Below are positions 14,339-21,984 of a stretch of 22,406 nucleotides of DNA, one piece after another. Source of the DNA: Reyranella sp. (GTDB taxonomy: Bacteria > Pseudomonadota > Alphaproteobacteria > Reyranellales > Reyranellaceae); contig SCVT01000680.1 of the NCBI GenBank assembly GCA_004296815.1, forward strand, positions 1 to 22,406, given 5' to 3'. The position numbers were made by a program, and so were the translations under genes. The notes beneath the pieces were generated by a model. It was not told the origin of the DNA and searched no databases. It was given only the letters and a program-made list of their open reading frames with translations. Each line of letters opens with the position of its first letter. Position 1 is the first letter of the stretch.

Positions 14339-14956
14339 TCAGTCGGCGAGGGCGCCGAGATAGCGCCGGACGTCGGCGTCCGCGACGATCGTGCCGAAGT
14401 CGGCGAAAGGCCGCACGCTGCCGCCGCCCACGAAGAAGAAGCGCTCGCAGATCTCGCGCAGCAGCTCGAGATGGAGCCGCGCGGTCGGATGGAGACAGAC
14501 GAACACCAGCCGCCGCTCGTCGCGCAGGCGGCGGAAGAAATCGAGCATGAAGCCGATATAGCCATCCTGGGTGTTGAACTGCGGCTCGTCGAACAGATGC
14601 ACGACGGGATAGGCGCTGCCTGCCGGCTCCAGCATGAAGTTCGGCCGCGTGCGCGAGAAGCGGCGCACCTGGTAGCTCTGGTGATAGTGGATGGCCAGCC
14701 GGTCGCGCTCGCGGTAGCGGACCTGCTGCATGTCGTGCCCGGCCACCATCACGCGGCCCTGGGTGGGCGTGTTGGAGCCGGCAATCATCTCGAACAGCGT
14801 CGTCTTGCCCGCGCCATTGGGGCCCATGACGCCGACGATCGCCGGTTCGTCGATCCGGAAGTCGACGTCGAGCCGGAACGCCGGCGTGCGGTCGAGCAGG
14901 CCGCGGCGGTAGATCTTGCTGACGCCTTCCAGTGCGAGCAGTGGGGCGTCGCTCAT
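14339..14956 (-). CDS. ABC transporter ATP-binding-like protein lacking the signature motif
   Basis: A 205-residue shortened ABC ATPase, last of the liv-type operon. Walker A is GPNGAGKT (45-52), a Q-loop Gln lies at 93 or 96, Walker B is VVHLFDEPQ (D123, E124), and an H-loop His is at 156 in VFVCLHPT. There is no LSGGQ-type signature, and only about 28 residues separate Q-loop and Walker B where 60-70 are usual, so most of the helical subdomain is missing. The frame is open and motif order is intact, so it does not look like a frameshift. It overlaps the livF-like stop by ATGA. It may be a regulatory or paired ATPase; its function is unknown. Confidence 0.8.
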   Translation of the reverse strand: MSDAPLLALEGVSKIYRRGLLDRTPAFRLDVDFRIDEPAIVGVMGPNGAGKTTLFEMIAGSNTPTQGRVMVAGHDMQQVRYRERDRLAIHYHQSYQVRRFSRTRPNFMLEPAGSAYPVVHLFDEPQFNTQDGYIGFMLDFFRRLRDERRLVFVCLHPTARLHLELLREICERFFFVGGGSVRPFADFGTIVADADVRRYLGALAD

Positions 14957-15654
14957 CGCGCGCCTCCCAGCAATGTCCGCTTGAGCGCGGGATCGGCGGC
15001 GAGCTGGGCCGCATCGCCGCTCCAGGCCACGGTGCCGTGCGACAGCACGACGACGCGGTCGGCGACGGAGAGCGCGATGTCGGCGTTCTGCTCCACCACG
15101 ATCGAGGCGATGCCCTCGGTCTTGAGGCGGCGGACCACGCCCATCACGTCGTCGACGATCTTGGGCGCGAGGCCCTGGCTCGGCTCGTCGAACAGGACGA
15201 GGCCGGGTGAGCCCAGCAGCGCCCGGCCGATCGCGACCATCTGCATCTCGCCGCCCGACAGCGTCTCGGCCTCGCGCGCCATCAGGTACTTCAGCGCCGA
15301 GAAGATGTCGGTCACTTCCGACATCGACCAGGCGCGGAAGCGCGTCGACTTGATGCCGAGCGCCAGGTTCTTGGCGACGGTCAGGGTCGGGCAGAGGCGG
15401 CGGTCGTCGGGCACCCAGCCGATGCCGGCGCGGGCGATCTCGTGCGTGGCGCGGCTGCCGAGCGGCCGGCCTTCGAAGGCGATGTCGCCCGTGCGCGGCC
15501 GGGTGAGGCCCAGGATCGAGCGCAGCACCGTGGTCTTGCCCGCGCCGTTGGCGCCCAGCAGCGCAAGCACCTCGCCGGCCGCGACCGACAGGGAGACGCC
15601 GAACAGCGCCTGCGTCTCGCCGTAGTAGGTGTCGATGGAGCGGACCTCGAGCAT
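14953..15654 (-). CDS. Branched-chain amino acid-type ABC transporter ATP-binding protein (LivF-like)
   Basis: A 233-residue ABC ATPase of the LivF type. Walker A GANGAGKT (34-41), signature LSGGEMQ (132-138), Walker [14 protein letters not shown] (D156, E157) and [15 protein letters not shown] with the LivF-type EQN in place of EHD (H-loop region). The length is normal. It would pair with the LivG-like ATPase to drive transport at the inner membrane. Its ATG overlaps the LivG stop (TCA/CAT at 15652-15656 on the plus strand), and its own stop overlaps the next start, so translation of the operon is coupled. Confidence 0.93.
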   Translation of the reverse strand: MLEVRSIDTYYGETQALFGVSLSVAAGEVLALLGANGAGKTTVLRSILGLTRPRTGDIAFEGRPLGSRATHEIARAGIGWVPDDRRLCPTLTVAKNLALGIKSTRFRAWSMSEVTDIFSALKYLMAREAETLSGGEMQMVAIGRALLGSPGLVLFDEPSQGLAPKIVDDVMGVVRRLKTEGIASIVVEQNADIALSVADRVVVLSHGTVAWSGDAAQLAADPALKRTLLGGAR

Positions 15655-16397
15655 CAGGCGAGCTTCCCGAGGTTGGAGTTCTTCACCCAGGGATTGGTCC
15701 TGAGCTCGTCGGGGCTGCCGCGCGCGATCACCTGCCCCCAGTGGATGACCGAGATGGTGTCGGCGAGCGAGAACAGGAACTCCATGTCGTGCTCGATCAC
15801 CACAAGGGTCACCTGGCCCTTCAGCCGGCGCACTAGCTCTGCCAGCCGCGCGCGGCCGTCGCTGCCGAGACCCGCCGTCGGCTCGTCAAGAAAGAGGAGC
15901 TTCGGCCGCGAGGCCAGCGCCACGGCGATCTCGAGCGCGCGCCGCTCGCCGTAGGGCAGCGCTTTGGCGATGTGGTCGGCGCGGGCGCCCAGCCCGACCG
16001 TGTCGAGCAGCTCGTGCGCCTCCTCGACGACAGTCGCGTCGCCATAGGCCTGCCCGATCGGATCGGCGCCGCGCCGGCGCGTTTGCGGCAGCGCGATGGC
16101 CACGTTCTCGAAGACCGTGAACTCGTCGAACAGGTTCATGAGCTGGAACGACCGCGCGATGCCCAGCCGCGCGATCGCCTGCGGCGAGCGGCCGGTGATG
16201 TCGGCGCCGTCGAACATCACCCGTCCGCGGTCGGGCCTGTAGCGGCCGGTCAGCACGTTGAAGCAGGTCGTCTTGCCCGCGCCGTTGGGGCCCATGATGC
16301 CCGAGAGCCGGCCGGCCTCGAAGGCGAGCGAGACGTCCTCCAGCACGACGCGATCGCCGAAGCGCAGGTGAAGCTGGTGGGCCTCGAACAGCGCCAT
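15654..16397 (-). CDS. Branched-chain amino acid-type ABC transporter ATP-binding protein (LivG-like)
   Basis: A 247-residue ABC ATPase of the LivG type. Walker A GPNGAGKT (36-43), the LivG-type ARSFQLMNLFDEFTVFENV Q-loop region, signature LPYGERRALEIA, Walker B LLFLDEPTAGLG and H-loop VVIEHDMEFLFSLAD. The start at 16397 gives the normal LivG opening (MALFEAHQLHLRFG); a longer reading from 16505 lacks family similarity. It begins 2 bp after the LivM-like stop and overlaps the LivF-like start. With the two permeases it forms the transporter core. Confidence 0.93.
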   Translation of the reverse strand: MALFEAHQLHLRFGDRVVLEDVSLAFEAGRLSGIMGPNGAGKTTCFNVLTGRYRPDRGRVMFDGADITGRSPQAIARLGIARSFQLMNLFDEFTVFENVAIALPQTRRRGADPIGQAYGDATVVEEAHELLDTVGLGARADHIAKALPYGERRALEIAVALASRPKLLFLDEPTAGLGSDGRARLAELVRRLKGQVTLVVIEHDMEFLFSLADTISVIHWGQVIARGSPDELRTNPWVKNSNLGKLA

Positions 16398-16399
16398 GG

Positions 16400-17386
16400 C
16401 TATTTCTTCGCGTCCGCGGGCGCAGGACGCGCCGGGCGGATGAACATGCCGCCGAGGCCCTCGGGCTTGTGGATGACCAGCGCCACGAACAGCAGGCCGA
16501 ACCACAGCATCCAGCCCGTGGTGACGGCGCCAATGACGTCACGCGCCAGCAGGAACACGATGGCGCCCAGCACCGGCCCCCAGAAAGTGACGAGGCCGCC
16601 GCCGACCAGCGTCATCATCACGATGTAGCCGGAGTAGTGCAGGCTCATCACGTCGGGGAAGGCCGAGCTCTGCGCCATCGCGAACAGGCCGCCGGCCAGC
16701 CCGGACAGGCCGGCCGACAGGACCAGCACCGCGGCCTTGAAGCGCCACACGTCGTAGCCCACGAAGCGGGCACGGGTCTCGTTCTGCTTGATCGCCTTCA
16801 GGATGCGGCCGAACGGCGAGTGGACGAGGCGCCACAGTAGCAGCGAGACCACGACGAAGATCGCCAGCACGAAATAGAACAGCGAGATGTTGTGCGTGAG
16901 GTCGAAGGTCGCCACGCCGAACCGCGCCGGCAGGCGGGCGATCTTGAGCAGCCCGTCCTCGCCGCCGGTGATCGCGTGCGACTTTATGGCGATGAACCAG
17001 AAGACCTGGCCGAAGGCGATGGTGAGCAGCGAATAGTAGATGCCGCGGCGATGCGAGATGAAGGCCGCGACGAGCGCGCCGCCCACCGATGCCACGACGA
17101 CGGCGGCGGCGAGGCAAAACCACAGGTCGGGCACCAGGTTGAGCTGCGCCAGGCCGAAGCCGTAGGCGCCCAGCCCGAAGAAGGCGCCGTGCCCGAACGA
17201 GGGCAGGCCGCTGTGGCCGAGCACGAGATTGTAGGCCAGCGCATAGGTGGCGAAGATCAGGATCTCGACGCCGAGATACTGGTAGAGCCCGACCTTCTCG
17301 ATCCACAGCGGCACCGTGGCGAAAGCGAGCCAGATCGCGATCATGGCCGGCGTGAGGGTGGGAACCGTGCGACCCGTGCGCATCAT
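16400..17386 (-). CDS. Branched-chain amino acid-type ABC transporter permease (LivM-like)
   Basis: A 328-residue inner-membrane permease with roughly nine to ten hydrophobic segments. LivM landmarks are YALAYNLVLGHSGLPSFGHG (the G-x-x-S/G-FGHGAFFG loop), IYYSLLTIAFGQVFW, SPFGRILKAIKQNETRARFVGYD (the EAA-like cytoplasmic loop contacting the ATPase), and VGGGLVTFWGPVLGA. It starts with ATG 17384-17386, overlapping the LivH-like stop; a second ATG follows directly. A 30-residue upstream extension from 17476 is rejected because it reads through LivH coding sequence and has no family similarity. Confidence 0.92.
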   Translation of the reverse strand: MMRTGRTVPTLTPAMIAIWLAFATVPLWIEKVGLYQYLGVEILIFATYALAYNLVLGHSGLPSFGHGAFFGLGAYGFGLAQLNLVPDLWFCLAAAVVVASVGGALVAAFISHRRGIYYSLLTIAFGQVFWFIAIKSHAITGGEDGLLKIARLPARFGVATFDLTHNISLFYFVLAIFVVVSLLLWRLVHSPFGRILKAIKQNETRARFVGYDVWRFKAAVLVLSAGLSGLAGGLFAMAQSSAFPDVMSLHYSGYIVMMTLVGGGLVTFWGPVLGAIVFLLARDVIGAVTTGWMLWFGLLFVALVIHKPEGLGGMFIRPARPAPADAKK

Positions 17387-18309
17387 GCCTCCAGGACGCT
17401 CTTCTTGCCGAACAGGCCGCGCGACCTGAACGTGACGATCAGGATCAGCAGCAGGTACATCGAGAGCATCGACCATTCCGAGGCGTAGGCGCCGGACAGG
17501 CCGACCACCATGCCGACCAGCAGGCCACCCAGCACGGCGCCCCAGAAGCTGCCGACGCCGCCCAGCACGATGATCACGAAGGCGGGGATCACGGCATCGA
17601 CGCCCATGTGCGGGCGGATGCCCCAGATCGGCGCCAGGATCACGCCGGCGACCGCGGCCATCACCGTGCCCAGCACGAACACCCAGACGCGCAGCTTCTC
17701 GAGATTGTGGCCCAGCGCCTGGACGATCTCGCTGTCGTGGGCACCGGCCTTGACCAGCGCGCCGAAGCGCGTGCGCTCGATGACCAGCCAGACGACCGCC
17801 ATGGCGATCACCGCGAAGCCTGCCGCCCAGAAACGGTAGGTCGACCAGATGAGGTCGAGCATCAGGAAGCCGCCCGAGATGCCGCGCGGCACCGGCAGCA
17901 TGTAGTCGCGCGTGCCCCAGGCGATGCGGATCAGCTCCTCGATCACCATCGCCGCGCCGAAGGTGAGCAGCAGTCCGTAGAGCGGGTCGCGGCCATAGGT
18001 CCGCCGCATGAGCCGCTCGAGGATGACGCCGAACGGCGCCACCAGCACGGGGGCGAGGAACATCGCGGCGGTGAAGCGCCAGCCCAGCGGCACCTGCGCC
18101 CAGACCTGCAGCATGTCGGGCGGCAGCGGCAGGCGCGGCGTCGCGATCGCGTGGGCGAAGTAGGCGCCCAGCGCGAACAGCGAACCGTGCGCGAGGTTGA
18201 TCTGCTCCATCAGCCCCAGGATCAGCATGAATCCCAGGGCCAGCAGGGCGAACAGCAGGCCGAGGGCCAAGCCGTTCACCAGATGGGGCAGAAGTCCGAC
18301 GATCGACAC
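17383..18309 (-). CDS. Branched-chain amino acid-type ABC transporter permease (LivH-like)
   Basis: A 308-residue inner-membrane permease. LivH landmarks are LVNGLALGLLFALLALGFMLI, LMEQINLAHGSLFALGAYFA (N-L-A-H-G loop), RTRFGALVKAGAHDSEIVQALG (ATPase-contact loop) and FVIIVLGGVGSFWGAVLGG. The start codon is GTG at 18309 (MSIVGLL), 18 bp after the binding-protein stop, with no strong Shine-Dalgarno, which may keep its level below that of the binding protein. The stop overlaps the LivM-like start. Confidence 0.92.
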   Translation of the reverse strand: MSIVGLLPHLVNGLALGLLFALLALGFMLILGLMEQINLAHGSLFALGAYFAHAIATPRLPLPPDMLQVWAQVPLGWRFTAAMFLAPVLVAPFGVILERLMRRTYGRDPLYGLLLTFGAAMVIEELIRIAWGTRDYMLPVPRGISGGFLMLDLIWSTYRFWAAGFAVIAMAVVWLVIERTRFGALVKAGAHDSEIVQALGHNLEKLRVWVFVLGTVMAAVAGVILAPIWGIRPHMGVDAVIPAFVIIVLGGVGSFWGAVLGGLLVGMVVGLSGAYASEWSMLSMYLLLILIVTFRSRGLFGKKSVLEA

Positions 18310-18327
18310 TCTACGCTACGCCGAAGG

Positions 18328-19620
18328 TTACTGTTCGTAGGTCGGGATGTCGGTGTAGGCCTTCAGCTTGCAGGTCGTGAGCGAGGCCGTGTCGATGGCC
18401 TGCTCCGGCGTCGCCGCGCTGATGATCTCGAACAGGTCGGTGTTGTCGGCCGGCTTGGGATTGCGCTTGGCGAGGTAGATGGTCTGCTGGATCTGGTGCG
18501 TCACCGGATCGATGTAGGCGTCGTAGGTCTGCATCCGGTCGACGGCGGCCATCTTGCGGCCTTCCAGGGCTTTGATGATCGCGATGTTGTTGGTCGAGCC
18601 TACCTGCTCGATGACGCGCAGCAGCTCGCGCGTCGCCATGTAGCCGTTGTACGAGACGTTGCCCGGCACGGGGATCGGCGACTGCGGATAGGTGGTCTGC
18701 CAGCGCTTCACGAACTCCGGCACGCCGGGCAGGGCGAGCTTGTGGTACCAGTTGGTGCCGAACACGCCGAACAGCGTCTCCGGCACGCCCCAGATGTCCG
18801 GCCAGTCCTGCTGGTTGTTGATCCAGGCGGCCTTGTCCTCGAGCTTGAGGTCGGCGATCTGCTGGCGCAGCGCCTTGATGTCGTCGCCGCCGATCGCCAT
18901 CGCGATGACGTCCGGCTTGATCTGCTGGACCTTCAGCAGATAGGCGGTGAAGTCGCGGGTGTTCTGCGGGACCAGCAGGTTGTCGACGATCTGGCCGCCG
19001 GCCTTCTCGACCTCGGCCTTGGTCGCGGCCGCCGTGGTGTGGCCCCACACATAGTCGTTGGTCAGCAGCAGCCACTTCTTGCCGATCTTCTGCACGGCGT
19101 TCGCGACGGCGGCCTTGGAGAAGTTGGTGCCGTTGCCGTCCCACACGAACTTCACGCGGCTGCAGTTCTCGCCGGCCTCGCTGGGCGCCGACGAGTTGGT
19201 GTTCATGTAGATGGTGCCGTACTTGTTGGCGACCTGGGTGATGGCGTTGGCCACGCCCGAGTGGATTGCACCCAGCAGAAAGCCGCACTGCTCCTGGGCG
19301 ATGAAGCGCTCGGCGACGCGCGTGCCGGTCGCCGGGTTGGTCTCGGTGTCGGCAGTGATCCACTCGACCTTGCGGCCGAGCACGCCGCCCTTGGCGTTGA
19401 ACTCGTCGATCGCCAGCCGCATGCCGCGCATGTCGTCCTGGCCGCTGTTGCCGTACTGGCCGCTGGCGTCGCAGGTGAGGCCGAGCTTGATCGGCTTCTT
19501 GCCCTGCGCCCAGACCCGGTTGTGCTTCCAGGGGCCGAAGAAGCTCGCGGTGCCGGCGAGCGTGGCGGTCATCAGGCTGGCTTTCAGCGCGCCGCGCCGC
19601 GTAATGCGTGACTTGGTCAT
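18328..19620 (-). CDS. ABC transporter substrate-binding protein (LivK / type 1 periplasmic binding fold)
   Basis: A 430-residue periplasmic protein and first gene of the operon. A twin-arginine-type signal (ITRRGALKASL) ends near VWA-Q (residue 38). The mature part has the LivK-like IKLGLTCDASGQYGNSGQD, AIDEFNAKGGVLGRKVEWI, and SGVANAITQVANKYG. The fold is the type 1 periplasmic binding protein used for branched-chain amino acids, urea, amides and aromatic acids. The sequence alone does not tell which. GGAGGAGAT precedes the ATG. It is divergent from an RpiR regulator across an 87-bp gap with a perfect dyad, suggesting that regulator controls the transporter. Confidence 0.92.
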   Translation of the reverse strand: MTKSRITRRGALKASLMTATLAGTASFFGPWKHNRVWAQGKKPIKLGLTCDASGQYGNSGQDDMRGMRLAIDEFNAKGGVLGRKVEWITADTETNPATGTRVAERFIAQEQCGFLLGAIHSGVANAITQVANKYGTIYMNTNSSAPSEAGENCSRVKFVWDGNGTNFSKAAVANAVQKIGKKWLLLTNDYVWGHTTAAATKAEVEKAGGQIVDNLLVPQNTRDFTAYLLKVQQIKPDVIAMAIGGDDIKALRQQIADLKLEDKAAWINNQQDWPDIWGVPETLFGVFGTNWYHKLALPGVPEFVKRWQTTYPQSPIPVPGNVSYNGYMATRELLRVIEQVGSTNNIAIIKALEGRKMAAVDRMQTYDAYIDPVTHQIQQTIYLAKRNPKPADNTDLFEIISAATPEQAIDTASLTTCKLKAYTDIPTYEQ

Positions 19621-19670
19621 GGGATCTCCTCCAGATCTGAATTTCCGGGCAAATTCGATTGCTCTTGGGG

Positions 19671-19690
19671 CGTAGAATGAACATTCTACG
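19671..19690. promoter_or_regulatory. Perfect 9-2-9 dyad, probable RpiR operator
   Basis: CGTAGAATG (19671-19679), AA, CATTCTACG (19682-19690) is a perfect inverted repeat in the 87-bp gap between the transporter operon and the RpiR gene. It abuts the GGAGGA ribosome site of the RpiR gene (19690-19695). RpiR-type regulators bind short dyads with GAA/TTC-type arms, so it is a natural candidate operator for both directions and for autoregulation. A hairpin role in RNA is possible, but no T-run follows. Confidence 0.7.
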
Positions 19691-19707
19691 GAGGACTGTA
19701 AAGTGGA

Positions 19708-20580
19708 ATGGATGATTCAGTGAAGAGTCGAGCCAAATCCCGCAAGGCAGCCAACGGCTCCGAGCCGGATGCCTACGACCGCCTGCGTGCCGACATCGCG
19801 GCGAAGCACGCGACACTGTCGGACCGGCTGCGCAACATCGCGGAGTTCGCGCTGGAGAACCCGACGGACATGGCGCTGGGCACGGTGGCCGAGGTCGCCC
19901 GGCGAGCGGGCGTGCAGCCTTCGGCGATCGTCCGCTTCGCCAACACGCTGGGCTTCGGCGGCTTCACCGAGATGCAGCAGGTCTTCCGGCTGCGCCTCGT
20001 GGCGAGCCTGGCGCCTTCGTACAAGGACCGCATCGACCGGCTGAAGCAGGACGGGCCGTGGCGCGCCGGCGAGGAGCCGCGCGCGGTGCTGAACCGCTTC
20101 GTCACCGAGGGCATCGCCTCGCTGGAGACGCTGAACACGACGGTGCGCGAGGCCGATCTCGTGCGCGCGATCGAGCTGCTCGAGTCGGCGGAGACCATCT
20201 ACCTGCTGGGCCTCGGCGGCTCCTATCCCGTGGTCGCGCACCTGGCCTATGTCCTGCGCAAGCTCGGCCGGCGGACCGTGCTGCTCGATGCGATCGGCGG
20301 CGGCCTCCGCGAGCAGGCGGTGTCGGCCACGCGCGCCGATGCGCTGCTCGCCGTGAGCTTCAAGCAGTACAACGCCGACACGGTGCGGCTGTTCGCCGAA
20401 CTGATCGCGCGCGGGATACGCGCCGTGTCGATCACCGACAATCTGCTGAGCCCGATCGCGCGTGGTGCCGAGATCGTGTTCGAGCTGCACGACATGCCCG
20501 AGCCCGCTCTGCGGACGCTGGTGGCGCCGTTGTCGCTGGCCCAGGCACTGGCCGTTGGGTTGGGCCTCGTGCAGGACTGA
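19708..20580 (+). CDS. MurR/RpiR family transcriptional regulator
   Basis: A 290-residue regulator with an N-terminal HTH_6 domain and a C-terminal SIS sugar-phosphate-binding domain. The HTH is around MALGTVAEVARRAGVQPSAIVRFANTLGF split over helices 2-3 (about 55-85). The SIS domain spans about 130-280 with YLLGLGGSYPVVAHLAYVL and VSFKQYNADTVRLFAELI. SIS domains sense phosphosugars or sugar acids. Between the divergent transporter and the acid-sugar dehydratase, it likely controls one or both. GGAGGA (19690-19695) is 12 nt before the ATG, somewhat far; a nearer GTGGA exists. Confidence 0.9.
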   Translation: MDDSVKSRAKSRKAANGSEPDAYDRLRADIAAKHATLSDRLRNIAEFALENPTDMALGTVAEVARRAGVQPSAIVRFANTLGFGGFTEMQQVFRLRLVASLAPSYKDRIDRLKQDGPWRAGEEPRAVLNRFVTEGIASLETLNTTVREADLVRAIELLESAETIYLLGLGGSYPVVAHLAYVLRKLGRRTVLLDAIGGGLREQAVSATRADALLAVSFKQYNADTVRLFAELIARGIRAVSITDNLLSPIARGAEIVFELHDMPEPALRTLVAPLSLAQALAVGLGLVQD

Positions 20581-20686
20581 CCTTCGATTCTGTCGGGGCG
20601 TGATCGCTGGACGCCAAGCGGATCGGCCCCGACAATCCCGCCGGTATGCGCACGACCGAACGGATGCGCCGGCCGGAGGGGAAACG

Positions 20687-21877
20687 ATGAAGGTCAAGAG
20701 CTACGAGATTTTCCGCTGCGACGCGGGCTGGCGCATCTTCTCCTTCCTCAAGCTGGTCACCGATACGGGCCCCATTGGCTGGTCGGAATACAACGAGAGC
20801 TTCGGCAGCCCGGGCTTGTCCGGCGTCATCGAGAACCTGATGCCGAGCGTGATCGGCATGGATCCGATGGACATCGAGCTGGTGAACGCGGTCCTCGCGA
20901 CCAAGTCGACGCAGTCGCGCGGCGGTGTGGTGCGCCAGGCGATCGCCGCCATCGAGAACGCACTCCTCGACATCAAGGGGAAGGCGCTGGGCGTGCCGGT
21001 CTATGCGCTGTTCGGCGGCAAGCTGCGCGATCGCATCCCCGTCTACTGGTCGCATTGCGGCTCGTACCGCATGCGCAATCCCGACATCTGCGGCACCCCC
21101 GCGGTTCGGAGCTACGAGGATTTCATGCGCACCGCCGAGGAGGTGAAGGCCAAGGGCTTCACGGCGTGCAAGACCAACATCGCCATCGAGGTCGACGGCA
21201 AGCTGCGCGCCTACCGGCCAGGCTTCGTCGTCGGCAAGGGCTTCCCAGAGCGCAACTGGGACGCCTTCATCGCGCGCAGCGCGGCGAAGACCGTCGAGGC
21301 CTTCCGCAAGGGCGGCGGCCAGGATCTCGGCATCATGCTCGACACCAACTTCCACTTCCGCACCGAAGGCTTCCGCCGCATCGCCGACGCGGTCGGGCCG
21401 ACCGGCCTCACCTGGCTCGAGCTCGACATCCACGACCCCAAGTCGATCGCGCTGCTGCGCCGCGATTCGCCGGTGCCCATCGCCTCGGGCGAGACACTGC
21501 TCGAGCGTCGCGACTTCCGGCCCTACCTCGAGGAATATGCCTTCGACACCGCGATCGTCGACGTGATCTGGAACGGCTTCAACGAGTCGGTGAAGATCGC
21601 CGCGATGGCCGACGTCTACGAGGTGAACGTGGCGCCGCACAATTTCTACGGCCATCTCGCCAGCGCCATCTCGGCGCACTTCTGCGCCACCGTGCCGAAC
21701 TTCCGCATCATGGAGATCGACATCGACGGCGTGCCGTGGCGCGACGAGATCGTCGACAACCCGGCAGTGTTCGAGAACGGCGACTACATCCTGCCCAAGG
21801 GGCCGGGCTGGGGCGTCGAGCCCAACGAGGCCGCGATGCGCAGGCACCCGCCCAAGAATTACGTGGTCAGCCAATAG
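20687..21877 (+). CDS. Mandelate racemase/muconate lactonizing enzyme family protein (probable acid-sugar dehydratase)
   Basis: A 396-residue enolase-superfamily enzyme. Capping-domain N-terminus (MKVKSYEIFRCDAGW), then SRGGVVRQAIAAIENALLDIKGKALG, ACKTN with K162, and Mg ligands D219 (LDTN), E245 (WLELD) and E269 (SGET). The spacing of 26 and 24 residues is normal. H318 in APHNFYGHL is the expected catalytic His. K-x-N in place of K-x-K, and His in HNFYGHL, point to the sugar-acid dehydratase branch rather than mandelate racemase. The substrate is unresolved; galactonate-like acids are attractive given dgoK-dgoA 8 kb away. GGAGGGG sits 5 nt before the ATG. It follows the RpiR gene by 106 bp. 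Confidence 0.9.
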   Translation: MKVKSYEIFRCDAGWRIFSFLKLVTDTGPIGWSEYNESFGSPGLSGVIENLMPSVIGMDPMDIELVNAVLATKSTQSRGGVVRQAIAAIENALLDIKGKALGVPVYALFGGKLRDRIPVYWSHCGSYRMRNPDICGTPAVRSYEDFMRTAEEVKAKGFTACKTNIAIEVDGKLRAYRPGFVVGKGFPERNWDAFIARSAAKTVEAFRKGGGQDLGIMLDTNFHFRTEGFRRIADAVGPTGLTWLELDIHDPKSIALLRRDSPVPIASGETLLERRDFRPYLEEYAFDTAIVDVIWNGFNESVKIAAMADVYEVNVAPHNFYGHLASAISAHFCATVPNFRIMEIDIDGVPWRDEIVDNPAVFENGDYILPKGPGWGVEPNEAAMRRHPPKNYVVSQ

Positions 21878-21918
21878 TTACCATTCGGTAACCAGCCTGC
21901 GAGATTTTTTCTCCAGGC
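21877..21918 (+). other. Two stem-loop candidates downstream of the dehydratase gene
   Basis: GTTACC-ATTC-GGTAAC (21877-21892) is a perfect 6-bp stem starting at the stop codon. Next, GCCTG-C-GAGA (21895-21904) pairs with TCTC-CAGGC (21910-21918) around a TTTTT loop. They may help end transcription, but the T-run lies inside the second loop rather than after a stem, so this is not a classical terminator. Confidence 0.4.
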
Positions 21919-21941
21919 AGGGGTTGAATATCAGAACATTC

Positions 21942-21970
21942 AAGATATATCTTAGACATGTTCAAACATG
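21942..21970. promoter_or_regulatory. Dyad cluster upstream of the PadR gene
   Basis: AAGATATATCTT (21942-21953) is a perfect 12-bp palindrome, and CATGTT-CA-AACATG (21957-21970) is a second perfect-armed repeat. Together with GAACAT (21934-21939) and ATGTTC (21958-21963) they form a larger imperfect dyad. PadR-family sites commonly have ATGT/ACAT half-sites, so autoregulation is plausible. The segment is distinctly AT-richer than its surroundings and may include the promoter. Confidence 0.55.
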
Positions 21971-21984
21971 AAAGGACACGGTCT

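Noticed and set aside
14339..14956. Possible frameshift explaining the missing ABC signature
   Set aside because: Walker A, Q-loop, Walker B and H-loop all lie in one frame without stops, and no LSGGQ-like peptide appears in the other minus-strand frames that I could see. An in-frame deletion or true subtype is more likely.
12963..15014. Apparent 683-residue fusion including the cystathionine gamma-synthase-type enzyme
   Set aside because: The upstream part lies in another frame of the ABC ATPase genes and has no family similarity. The true start at 14249 has AGGAG and the normal family N-terminus.
14237..15625. Long plus-strand open frame opposite the ABC ATPase genes
   Set aside because: It is a shadow of two ATPases with Walker motifs on the minus strand.
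21958..21984. Earlier in-frame ATG for the PadR gene
   Set aside because: It sits inside the CATGTT/AACATG dyad and has no ribosome site, while the ATG at 21985 has AGGA 8 nt upstream.
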